Positions 9,551 through 17,226 of a stretch of DNA of 55,085 nt are shown piece after piece. The notes beneath the pieces are model-generated. The model did not search any database. It was given only the letters and a program-made list of their open reading frames with translations, and was not told the DNA's origin. Numbering within the stretch: position 1 is the stretch's first letter; the number at the start of each line of letters is the position of its first letter. Origin of the DNA: Aphanothece cf. minutissima CCALA 015. GTDB lineage: Bacteria > Cyanobacteriota > Cyanobacteriia > PCC-6307 > Cyanobiaceae. Location: positions 1-55,085 of the forward strand of contig PVWP01000013.1 in NCBI GenBank assembly GCA_003003925.1, in the 5' to 3' direction. The translations under genes were made by a program, and so were the position numbers.

Positions 9551-10453
9551 ATGCCCACGCAATCGATCGCATCCTCTGCATCCTCTGCGTCCTCTGCGTC
9601 GCCGGCTTCCCCCTTCACCGACGGGGCTGATCTGCAGGAGTCTTCCGGTGGGGCTTCCGCCGTTCAGCAGCCCGCGTCTCCCCCTCCCTCCGACCAGCAG
9701 CCCGCCCAGCCGATCGCCACCCTGCTGGTCGTCGACGACGAAGCGGCCGTGCGCCGGGTGCTGCTGATGCGTCTGCAGCTGGCCGGCTACCGGGTGTTGT
9801 GCGCCGAGGACGGTGAGGAGGCCCTGGCGCTGTTCCACAAGGAGCAGCCCGACCTGGTGGTCCTTGACGTCATGCTGCCGAAGCTGGACGGCTTCGCCGT
9901 CTGCCGGCGGCTGCGGGCCGAATCCTGCGTGCCGATCATCTTCCTCTCCGCCCTCGATGCCATCGCCGAGCGGGTGGCTGGGCTGGACCTGGGGGCCGAC
10001 GACTACCTGCCCAAACCCTTCAGCCCCAAGGAGCTGGAGGCCCGCATCTCCACGATCCTGCGCCGCATGGGCCGGGGGGCCGCCACCAGCGAGCCCCGCG
10101 AGCTGCCCACGGGATCCGGCGTGCTGCGGGTGGGGGATCTGGTGGTCGACACCAACCGCCGCCAGGTGACCCGCGAGGGACAGCGCATCGCCCTCACGTA
10201 CACCGAATTCAGCCTGCTGGAGCTGCTGTTCCGCGAACCCGGCCGGGTGGTGCCCCGGGCCGAGATCCTCGAGCAGCTCTGGGGCTACCCGCCGCGCCGG
10301 GCCGCCGACCTGCGGGTGGTGGATGTCTACGTGGCGCGCCTGCGCGGCAAGCTCGAGCCCGACCCCCGCAACCCGGAGCTGATCCTCACGGTGCGCGGCA
10401 CGGGCTACGCCTCCCAGCGCATGGGCGAGGGAACCCTGGCCGCCGCCGGCTGA
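9551..10453 (+). CDS. rpaB: OmpR-family response regulator RpaB
   Basis: DNA-binding response regulator that in cyanobacteria controls photosystem and high-light genes, usually paired with the histidine kinase Hik33/NblS. The receiver begins at [14 protein letters not shown]; the phospho-acceptor Asp is in [16 protein letters not shown] and the Lys in [10 protein letters not shown]. The winged-helix domain follows, with [20 protein letters not shown] and a closing [12 protein letters not shown] precedes ATG 9551. An unusual Ser/Ala/Pro-rich N-terminal extension of about 55 residues includes three tandem 9-base units (9572-9598). Its kinase is not in the window. Confidence 0.92.
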   Translation: MPTQSIASSASSASSASPASPFTDGADLQESSGGASAVQQPASPPPSDQQPAQPIATLLVVDDEAAVRRVLLMRLQLAGYRVLCAEDGEEALALFHKEQPDLVVLDVMLPKLDGFAVCRRLRAESCVPIIFLSALDAIAERVAGLDLGADDYLPKPFSPKELEARISTILRRMGRGAATSEPRELPTGSGVLRVGDLVVDTNRRQVTREGQRIALTYTEFSLLELLFREPGRVVPRAEILEQLWGYPPRRAADLRVVDVYVARLRGKLEPDPRNPELILTVRGTGYASQRMGEGTLAAAG

Positions 10454-10523
10454 GTCCCCCGCCTGGTCGCCGTCGGCTGATCCTGCAGGATGGCTGCGAT
10501 CCTTCTCCATCCCCCTGCCTGCC

Positions 10524-12026
10524 TTGTCGGATCTGCGTGAGACCCGTCTGGAGAAAGCCCGCACCCTGGAGGCCCTGGGACGGGCCCCCTATGCCCTCGG
10601 CTTCGCCCCCAGCCACCGCACCGCCGAGCTGCAGCAGGCCCACGCCGACCTGGCCAACGGCGAAGAGCGGGCTGTTGACGTCGCGGTGGCCGGTCGGGTG
10701 ATGACCCGGCGGGTGATGGGCAAGCTGGCCTTCTTCACCATCGCCGACGAATCCGGCCCGATCCAGCTGTTCATCGAGAAGGCCGCCCTGCTGGCGGCCC
10801 ACCCGGAGGAGCCCGAGGCCTTCGCCCAGATCACCTCCCTGGTGGATGGCGGTGACTGGATCGGCGTGCACGGCAGCCTGCGCCGCACCGACCGGGGCGA
10901 GCTGTCGGTGAAGGTGACCGACTGGGTGATGCTCTCCAAGGCGCTCCAGCCCCTGCCCGACAAGTGGCATGGCCTGGCGGACGTGGAGAAGCGCTACCGC
11001 CAGCGCTACCTGGATCTGATCGTCTCGCCCCACACCCGCGAGACCTTCCGCCGTCGGGCCCGGCTGGTGAGCGCCATGCGCCGCTGGCTGGACGAGCGTG
11101 ACTTCCTCGAGATCGAGACGCCCGTCCTGCAGACGGAGGCCGGGGGCGCCGACGCCCGCCCCTTCGCCACCCACCACAACGCCCTCGACCTGCCCCTGAC
11201 CCTGCGCATCGCCACCGAGCTGCACCTCAAGCGGCTGGTGGTGGGCGGCTTCGAGCGGGTCTACGAGCTGGGGCGCATCTTCCGCAACGAGGGGGTGAGC
11301 ACCCGCCACAACCCCGAGTTCACCTCGGTGGAGATCTACCAGGCCTTCGCCGACTACCACACGATGATGGATCTCACCGAGCAGCTGCTGGCGACGGCCT
11401 GCCTGGAGGTCTGCGGGGACACCCGGATCACCTACCAGGGCACCGAGATCGACCTGACCCCGCCCTGGCGGCGGGTCACCATGCACGAGCTGGTGGAGCA
11501 GGCCACCGGCCTGGATTTCAGCGGCTTCGGCGATCGCGCCGAGGCGGTGGCGGCGATGGAGGCCGCCGGTCTGGCGGCCCCCGAGGCCGCTGACAGCGTG
11601 GGCCGGCTGCTGGTGGAGGCCTTCGAGCAGGCGGTGGAGACCACCCTGGTGCAGCCCACCTTCGTGATGGACTACCCGGTGGAGAATTCGCCCCTGGCCC
11701 GGGCCCACCGCAGCAAGCCGGGGCTGGTGGAGCGCTTCGAGCTGTTCATCGTCGGGCGGGAGACGGCCAACGCCTTCAGCGAACTGATCGACCCCCTCGA
11801 TCAGCGCGCCAGGCTCGAGCTGCAGCAGCTGCGCCGCCAGGCGGGGGACCCCGAAGCCCAGACGGTGGACGAGGATTTCCTCCACGCCCTGGAGGTGGGC
11901 ATGCCCCCCACCGGCGGCCTCGGCATCGGCATCGATCGCCTCGCCATGCTGCTCACCGACAGCCCCTCGATCCGGGATGTGATCGCCTTCCCCCTGCTGC
12001 GCCCGGAGGCCCGCGAAAAGGCCTGA
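10524..12026 (+). CDS. lysS: Lysyl-tRNA synthetase, class II
   Basis: Charges tRNA-Lys. The 500-residue protein has an N-terminal OB-fold anticodon-binding domain ([19 protein letters not shown]) and a class II catalytic core: motif 1 around [10 protein letters not shown]; motif 2 [15 protein letters not shown] with [13 protein letters not shown]; motif 3 [15 protein letters not shown]. The frame opens with TTG at 10524 ([12 protein letters not shown]), matching the expected N-terminus; no in-frame ATG comes earlier. It follows rpaB by 70 bases. Confidence 0.96.
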   Translation: MSDLRETRLEKARTLEALGRAPYALGFAPSHRTAELQQAHADLANGEERAVDVAVAGRVMTRRVMGKLAFFTIADESGPIQLFIEKAALLAAHPEEPEAFAQITSLVDGGDWIGVHGSLRRTDRGELSVKVTDWVMLSKALQPLPDKWHGLADVEKRYRQRYLDLIVSPHTRETFRRRARLVSAMRRWLDERDFLEIETPVLQTEAGGADARPFATHHNALDLPLTLRIATELHLKRLVVGGFERVYELGRIFRNEGVSTRHNPEFTSVEIYQAFADYHTMMDLTEQLLATACLEVCGDTRITYQGTEIDLTPPWRRVTMHELVEQATGLDFSGFGDRAEAVAAMEAAGLAAPEAADSVGRLLVEAFEQAVETTLVQPTFVMDYPVENSPLARAHRSKPGLVERFELFIVGRETANAFSELIDPLDQRARLELQQLRRQAGDPEAQTVDEDFLHALEVGMPPTGGLGIGIDRLAMLLTDSPSIRDVIAFPLLRPEAREKA

Positions 12027-12081
12027 ACCGACGCAGTGGGATAATGGCCCCAGTAGGCCTTCTCCCCCTCGGGGCTCTGGT

Positions 12082-12345
12082 ATGAGTGGTGAGCGCGTCG
12101 GTTTTCGCTTTCAACACGCCGATGCGGTGGTGAAGCGCAATCCCCAGGGGCGATCCCGCCGTGGCTGGGTCATGGAGCCCGTGGAGCAGACCACCAGCCG
12201 GGGCACCAAGATGCCCGCGTATCGCATCCGCTGGCGGGACAGTGAACGTCCGGAGATCGTTCTCCAGCACATGCTCATCGCCGATCCCGACCCCACCCCG
12301 CCGCCCGAGGGCGTGAGCCTGGTGCCGCCGGCGCCCAAGAAGTAG
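12082..12345 (+). CDS. Small conserved cyanobacterial protein of unknown function
   Basis: An 87-residue basic, soluble protein. The central part (KRNPQGRSRRGWVMEPV, then PAYRIRWRDSERPEIVL) has the alternating pattern of a small SH3-like beta barrel; the tail is Pro-rich (DPDPTPPPEGVSLVPP). I recognise it only as the sort of short protein found next to lysS in picocyanobacteria. ATG 12082 is the only plausible start. It reads in the lysS direction, 55 bases downstream. No function is assigned. Confidence 0.7.
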   Translation: MSGERVGFRFQHADAVVKRNPQGRSRRGWVMEPVEQTTSRGTKMPAYRIRWRDSERPEIVLQHMLIADPDPTPPPEGVSLVPPAPKK

Positions 12346-12374
12346 CCCGCCCCGGGGCCCCGGTCCGGTCCCGC

Positions 12375-13175
12375 TCAGATCCAGCCCCGCAGCCGGTAGG
12401 CCAGCAGGCCGAGATGTTCGCGCATGGCCGTGGTGGTGAGCACCAGGGCTTCGGCGCTGGGCAGCACGCCCATCAAGGTGCCCGCCAGGGTGGGTGTGCC
12501 GAAGGAACGCCGGTCGGGCAGCTGGAAGTCGCAGGCCACCGGGATGATCCGCAGCTCCGGAGCGGCCCGGCGCAGGGTGGCGAGGGAACGGGGCAGGTGG
12601 GTGGCACTGGTGACCAGCAGCAGGGAGGTCCAACCCCGCTGGCGGGCCACCCGCACCAGGGCGCCCGCCTCCTCGCCGGTGTTGCGCCCTTCTTCGCTGG
12701 TCACGATCCGATCGGCCGCCACCCCCAGGCTGGTGGCCAGGGCCTTGGCCAGCCGGGCCTCACCGGCCGCCGGATCGTTGGCCATGAAGGTGACCTTGCC
12801 GCCGGTCACCAGCAGCCAGGGGGCCTTGCCCTCCCGCATCAGGGCCACGGCCCGCAGCAGCCGGTCGCCGGCCTCGTTCACCTCCACCCCCTGGCGCGGC
12901 GGCAGGGCCGGCCGCAGGCCGCCGCCCAGCACCAGCACCGCATCGGCCCGCGGGATCGGCGCCGGCGTCAGCCGGGCGGCCCGCTCCTCCAGGCTCCAGA
13001 CCAGCTGCCGGCTCAGCAGGGGGGTGGCCGCCAGCCAGAGCAGGGCGATGCCCACCCCGGAAAGCACCGGACCGAAGCGGCGCTGGCCGCCCAGCAGGCC
13101 GGCGATCTGGAGCAGCAGGGCCAGGCCGAGGGGGTAGAGGCCGAGCGGCAGCAGTTTCGAGAGCAGGAAACCCAT
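12375..13175 (-). CDS. DUF218 / YdcF-ElyC-like membrane-anchored protein
   Basis: A 266-residue protein with two N-terminal transmembrane helices (LLPLGLYPLGLALLLQIAGL and FGPVLSGVGIALLWLAATPL) and a C-terminal DUF218 domain: ADAVLVLGGGLRP, then LLVTGGKV and LLVTSATHLPRSLATLRRAAP. ElyC and SanA relatives act in envelope integrity, probably around lipid-linked precursors. It starts 13 bases after the hercynine-cluster coiled-coil protein ends, so it may be the last gene of that operon, although its function is not evidently related. Confidence 0.83.
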   Translation of the reverse strand: MGFLLSKLLPLGLYPLGLALLLQIAGLLGGQRRFGPVLSGVGIALLWLAATPLLSRQLVWSLEERAARLTPAPIPRADAVLVLGGGLRPALPPRQGVEVNEAGDRLLRAVALMREGKAPWLLVTGGKVTFMANDPAAGEARLAKALATSLGVAADRIVTSEEGRNTGEEAGALVRVARQRGWTSLLLVTSATHLPRSLATLRRAAPELRIIPVACDFQLPDRRSFGTPTLAGTLMGVLPSAEALVLTTTAMREHLGLLAYRLRGWI

Positions 13176-13188
13176 GGGGCGGCGGAGT

Positions 13189-13674
13189 TCAGCGCTGGCT
13201 GCGGCGCTTCAGCTCCTGCAGCTCCTGCTGGGCCTCGAACCGGGCCCAGTCGGCCTCCAGGTCGGGGGTGGGGGCGGCACCGGTGCGGGGACGGCTGGTG
13301 AGCTCGGCCAGCTCCTGCTCCACGCCGGCGAAGCGCTGGCCCAGATCGGCCAGGGCGCGCCAGCGGTGGCGGCCCTGGTCCATCAGCCCGGTCACATGCT
13401 GCTCGGCCCGGCCGGCCAGGTCCTCGGCGCCGGCGGCCCGGGCCCGGCCGGTGCGCTCCTGCCACTGGCGGATCTCCTCGGCCAGCCGCAGCAGTTCGCG
13501 CCGCTGCTCCTCCGCCTGCTGGCGCAGGCGCACCCGTTCGGCCAGCAGCTGCCGCTGCCGGTCGCGGGCGGCCTGCTCCCGCAGCAGCTCCTCCTGCTGG
13601 GGGTTGGTGCGCAGGAAGCCCTCCAGCTGCTGATCCAGCCGCGCCTCCAGTTCCTCCAGCCAGCTGCTGCTCAT
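13189..13674 (-). CDS. Hercynine metabolism-associated coiled-coil protein
   Basis: A 161-residue, highly charged, mostly helical protein. Residues about 20-70 (EELLREQAARDRQRQLLAER and onward) are Gln/Glu/Arg-rich and look like a long coiled coil. It corresponds to the accessory protein that in cyanobacteria accompanies egtB and egtD and is named only for that neighbourhood. Its ATG overlaps the stop of the small upstream gene by 4 bases (ATGA), implying translational coupling. The molecular role is unknown; no catalytic motif is visible. Confidence 0.72.
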   Translation of the reverse strand: MSSSWLEELEARLDQQLEGFLRTNPQQEELLREQAARDRQRQLLAERVRLRQQAEEQRRELLRLAEEIRQWQERTGRARAAGAEDLAGRAEQHVTGLMDQGRHRWRALADLGQRFAGVEQELAELTSRPRTGAAPTPDLEADWARFEAQQELQELKRRSQR

Positions 13675-13907
13675 GGCACCGGCTCGCCGGGGGCGCGGGT
13701 GATCAGGGGCGCTTCGATCTCCTCCTGCAGGGGGGTGATGGCCGCCTCCCGGGAGCGCAGCAGCAGCTGGGTGAGCCGGGCGATGGCCCCCTCCCCCAGA
13801 TCCTGCTCGCCGATGCGATCGAAGGCCCGGCGGTAGAGGTCCTCGAGTTCCTCGATCAGCCCCTCGCGCACCCCGCGCATGGACTGACGCTGCTCCTCCC
13901 TGCTCAT
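13671..13907 (-). CDS. Hercynine metabolism-associated small protein
   Basis: A 78-residue acidic helical protein (MSREEQRQSMRGVREGLIEE, then LEDLYRRAFDRIGEQDLGEG). It sits between egtD and the coiled-coil protein with 4-base ATGA overlaps on both sides, so it is firmly part of the unit. It is known in cyanobacteria as the small protein of the hercynine cluster, without assigned function. A partner or stability role for EgtB/EgtD is conjecture from the fixed gene order. Confidence 0.75.
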   Translation of the reverse strand: MSREEQRQSMRGVREGLIEELEDLYRRAFDRIGEQDLGEGAIARLTQLLLRSREAAITPLQEEIEAPLITRAPGEPVP

Positions 13908-14875
13908 GGCTCGCTCCGGTGCTGTTCCGAGTCTGCCTGCACCAGCAGGTGCAGGGCGAAATCGCCGGCGGCATCGCTCCAGCGGCCCGCCCCCACCCAG
14001 CCGGCGTCGGCGGCCAGGGCGAGGAAGGCCCCGGGGGCGTACTTGTGGCTGTACTCGGTGATCAGGGCTTCGCCGGCAGCGAACGGCCAGGGCCGGCCGG
14101 CCAGCTGCACGGTGAGCTCCCGGCGGCTCACCAGGGCCATGGCGATGCGGGACTGGCCGGCGTCCCACCAGGCCCGGTAGTCGAAGTCGTCGGGGTGGAA
14201 ATCGCCGTCCAGATCGCGGTTCAGCCGGGTCAGCAGGTTGCGGGCGAAGGCCTCCGACCAGCCGGCGGCGTCGTTGTAGGCCGCCTCCAGCCGCTCCACC
14301 GCCTTGGGCTGGTCGATGCCGATCAGCAGGCGGCTGCCCGGCCCCAGCAGCCGGCGGAACTGGCGCAGCAGGTCCCGGGCGCCGGCGGGATCGAAGTTGC
14401 CGATCGAGCTGCCCGGGTAGAAGCCCAGGCGGCCGTGGCCCTCCAGGGCGGGGTGGTCGGGCAGCTGCTCCAGGCGGCTGTAGTCGCAGCAGATGCCGAG
14501 CACCGGCAGGTCGGGATGGCGTTGCTGCAGGGCCCGGCAGGCGGGGGCCAGGTGGTCGGCGCTGATGTCGAGGGCGACGTAGGCGGCGGGCCGCAGGGCG
14601 GCGAGCAGGGGGCCCACCTTGCGGGCGCTGCCGGCACCGAATTCCACCACCACCCCGGGTCCGAGGGCGGCGGCCAGCTCGGGCGCCTTCGCCTCCAGCA
14701 GGGCCGTCTCGGTGCGGGTGAGGCCGTACTCCGGCTGCTCGCAGATGGCCTCGAACAGGCGGGAGCCCTCGGCGTCGTACAGCAGCCAGGCCGGCAGCTG
14801 CTTCGGCTGGCGGGCCATGCCGTCGACCACCAGCCGGGCCATGTCGGCCGGCTCGGGATGGAGGTCGATCAGCAT
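13904..14875 (-). CDS. egtD: L-histidine N-alpha-methyltransferase EgtD
   Basis: Makes hercynine (N-alpha-trimethylhistidine) from histidine and three SAM, the first ergothioneine step. At 323 residues it has normal EgtD length. Signatures: LPAWLLYDAEGSRLFEAICE and EYGLTRTE near the N-terminus; the SAM loop VVEFGAGSARKVGPLL; and GFYPGSSIGNF, the conserved PGSxIGNF motif. It overlaps the start of the small protein by 4 bases and the end of egtB by 7, within one minus-strand operon. Its by-product SAH would be recycled by AhcY, which happens to be coded about 10 kb away. Confidence 0.93.
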   Translation of the reverse strand: MLIDLHPEPADMARLVVDGMARQPKQLPAWLLYDAEGSRLFEAICEQPEYGLTRTETALLEAKAPELAAALGPGVVVEFGAGSARKVGPLLAALRPAAYVALDISADHLAPACRALQQRHPDLPVLGICCDYSRLEQLPDHPALEGHGRLGFYPGSSIGNFDPAGARDLLRQFRRLLGPGSRLLIGIDQPKAVERLEAAYNDAAGWSEAFARNLLTRLNRDLDGDFHPDDFDYRAWWDAGQSRIAMALVSRRELTVQLAGRPWPFAAGEALITEYSHKYAPGAFLALAADAGWVGAGRWSDAAGDFALHLLVQADSEQHRSEP

Positions 14876-16119
14876 GGAGTGCCGGTGCCGTCGTCAGCGC
14901 CATCGCGGGCCAGCCGCAGCCCGGCGGCCATCCAGCGGCAGTGGGGCCCGAAGAAGTTGCGGTAGGTGGGGCGGGCGTGGCCCGCCGGGGTGAGGCAGCT
15001 GCTGCCGCGGAGCACGAACTGGGAGGTCATGAACTTGCCGTTGTATTCCCCGACGGCGCCGGTGGCGGAGTGGAACCCCGGGTAGGGCCGGTAGGGGCTG
15101 GCGGTCCACTGCCACAGGGCGCCGAAGGCCTGGGGCAGGGGGCGGCCGTCCGGTCGGGCGGCTTCCGCCACCACCAGCTCCCATTCGGCTTCGCTCGGCA
15201 GCCGGCCGCCGCTCCAGCGGGCGAAGGCATCGGCCTCGAACCAGCTGAGGTGCCGCACGGGGGCCTGGGGGTGCCGCGGCCGGCGGCCCGCCAGGGTGAA
15301 TTCCCACTCCCCGCGCCAGTAGCGCGGTGCGCGCCAGCCGCGCTGCTGCACCAGCGCCCAGCCCTCGCTCATCCACAGCTCCGGCCGCCGGTAGCCGTCA
15401 TCGGCGATGAAGGCGGCGTAGGCCTCGTTGGTGACCAGGGTTTCGGCCAGGCTGAAGGGCTCCAGCCACTGCCGGTGCCGGGGGGCCTCGTTGTCGAAGT
15501 GGAAACCGCCGCCGGCGTGGCCGATCTCCACCAGGCCGCCGGGGTGGGAGCGCCAGCCGCCGGTGATGTCCGCTGCCCCGGCGCCGGTGGGTTCGTCGCC
15601 GTAGGCGGGCTCCAGCGGGTTGCGGCTGAAGCCGTCGAGCAGATCCATCAGCAGCAGCTCCTGGTGCTGCTGCTCGTGATGCAGCCCCAGCTCGACCAGC
15701 TCCAGCAGGGGGGCGGCGGCGTCGGCGGGGCCCCGATCCAGCTCCAGCAGCAGCGACTCCAGCCCGGCGTCGACCCGCCGGCGCCAGGCGAGCACCTCGC
15801 CGATGGCCGGCCGGGTGAGCAGGCCCCGTTCGGGGCGGGGGTGGCGGCTGCCGACCGCCTCGTAATAGGAATTGAACAGGTGGCCCCAGCGGCGATCGGG
15901 GGTCGCATGGCCCGGCAGGTGGGGCTCCAGCAGGAAGGTCTCGAAGAACCAGGTGGTGTGCCCCAGGTGCCACTTGGCGGGGCTGGCATCGGCCATGCCC
16001 TGGAGGCAGAGGTCCTCCGGTTCCAGGCCCTCGATCAGGCGTTCACTGTGCTGGCGGACCGCCTGGAGCCGTTGCAGGAGGCAGGTGATGTCCGCCGGCG
16101 CGTGTGCCTTGGAGCCCAT
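14869..16119 (-). CDS. egtB: Ergothioneine biosynthesis sulfoxide synthase EgtB
   Basis: Non-haem iron enzyme that oxidatively joins hercynine to a thiol donor. The 416-residue protein has a DinB-like N-terminal domain with the iron-ligand candidates His51 (KWHLGHTTWFFETFLL) and His148/His152 (HHEQQHQELLLMDL), and a C-terminal FGE-sulfatase-like domain (WLEPFSLAETLVTNEAYAAF, RHLSWFEADAFARWSGGRLP, SEAEWE, FVLRGSSCLTP). No egtA or egtC is nearby, so the donor could be cysteine itself rather than gamma-glutamylcysteine. It heads the minus-strand operon, with a 60-base gap to the divergent cysteine synthase. Confidence 0.93.
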   Translation of the reverse strand: MGSKAHAPADITCLLQRLQAVRQHSERLIEGLEPEDLCLQGMADASPAKWHLGHTTWFFETFLLEPHLPGHATPDRRWGHLFNSYYEAVGSRHPRPERGLLTRPAIGEVLAWRRRVDAGLESLLLELDRGPADAAAPLLELVELGLHHEQQHQELLLMDLLDGFSRNPLEPAYGDEPTGAGAADITGGWRSHPGGLVEIGHAGGGFHFDNEAPRHRQWLEPFSLAETLVTNEAYAAFIADDGYRRPELWMSEGWALVQQRGWRAPRYWRGEWEFTLAGRRPRHPQAPVRHLSWFEADAFARWSGGRLPSEAEWELVVAEAARPDGRPLPQAFGALWQWTASPYRPYPGFHSATGAVGEYNGKFMTSQFVLRGSSCLTPAGHARPTYRNFFGPHCRWMAAGLRLARDGADDGTGTPC

Positions 16120-16179
16120 GGTCCTGCCGTTCTCTGGGGCCGACCATAGGGATGTTCCCTACGATCCGGCCACGCAGCC

Positions 16180-17226
16180 ATGGAGAAGGCCAGCCGCATG
16201 GGAGCCCACAGCGACGGCATGAGCACCGGGATCACCGAGGGCTTCAGCGGGGCGGTCGGCGGCACGCCGCTCATCCGGCTCCATGCCCTCAGCGCCCTGA
16301 CCGGCTGCGAGATCCTGGGCAAGGCGGAATTCATGAACCCCGGCGGGTCGGTGAAGGACCGGGCCGCCCTGGGCATCCTCCAGGAGGCGGAGGCCAGCGG
16401 CCTGCTCAAGCCGGGGGGCACGGTGGTGGAGGGGACCGCCGGCAACACCGGCATCGGCCTGACCCACCTCTGCAATGCCCGTGGCTACCGCTGCCTGATC
16501 GTGATCCCCGAGACCCAGTCGGCGGAGAAGATCGGCCTGCTGCGCAGCCTCGGCGCCGAGGTGCGCACGGTGCCCGCCGTTCCCTACAGCGACCCTGCCA
16601 ACTACGTGCGCCTCTCGGGCCGCATCGCCGAGGAGATGCCCGGCGCCGTGTGGGCCAACCAGTTCGACAACCTCGCCAACCGGCGGGCCCACTACGGCAG
16701 CACCGGCCCGGAGATCTGGCAGCAGACCGGGGGCCGGCTGGATGCCTGGGTGGCCGCCACCGGCACCGGCGGCACCTATGCCGGGGTGGCCCTCTATCTC
16801 AAGGAGCAGGATCCCAGGGTCCGCTGCGTCCTGGCCGATCCCTGCGGCAGCGCCCTCTACAGCTGGGCCACCGACGGCACCCTGAAAAGCGAGGGGACCT
16901 CGATCACCGAGGGCATCGGCAACAGCCGCGTCACCGCCAATCTGGAGGGGGCGCCGATCGACGACGCGGTGAGGATCGACGACCCCATGGCCCTGCGCAC
17001 GATCTACGGCCTGCTGTGGCAGGAGGGCCTGTTCATGGGGGGGTCGGTGGGGATCAACGTGGCGGCGGCGGTGGAGACGGCCCGGCGGCTGGGGCCCGGT
17101 CATCGCATCGTCACCGTCCTGTGTGACAGCGGCGATCGCTACCGCTCCCGCCTGTACGACCAGGACTGGCTGGCGGGCCGCGGCCTCGAGCAGCCCCAAC
17201 GCACCGGCATGGCCCTGATCCCATGA
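16180..17226 (+). CDS. Cysteine synthase (O-acetylserine sulfhydrylase family)
   Basis: PLP enzyme of the CysK/CysM fold. The PLP-lysine is in KAEFMNPGGSVKDRAAL; EGTAGNTGIGLTHLC is the substrate loop; VAATGTGGTYAGVALYLKE is the phosphate-binding Gly loop; GGSVGINVAAAVE and VLCDSGDRYRSRLY follow. It makes cysteine from O-acetylserine and sulfide; other substrates cannot be excluded from sequence. ATG 16180 is the first start, 16198 and 16219 are alternatives. It is divergent from egtB and overlaps the kinase-like gene by 4 bases (ATGA). Confidence 0.92.
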   Translation: MEKASRMGAHSDGMSTGITEGFSGAVGGTPLIRLHALSALTGCEILGKAEFMNPGGSVKDRAALGILQEAEASGLLKPGGTVVEGTAGNTGIGLTHLCNARGYRCLIVIPETQSAEKIGLLRSLGAEVRTVPAVPYSDPANYVRLSGRIAEEMPGAVWANQFDNLANRRAHYGSTGPEIWQQTGGRLDAWVAATGTGGTYAGVALYLKEQDPRVRCVLADPCGSALYSWATDGTLKSEGTSITEGIGNSRVTANLEGAPIDDAVRIDDPMALRTIYGLLWQEGLFMGGSVGINVAAAVETARRLGPGHRIVTVLCDSGDRYRSRLYDQDWLAGRGLEQPQRTGMALIP

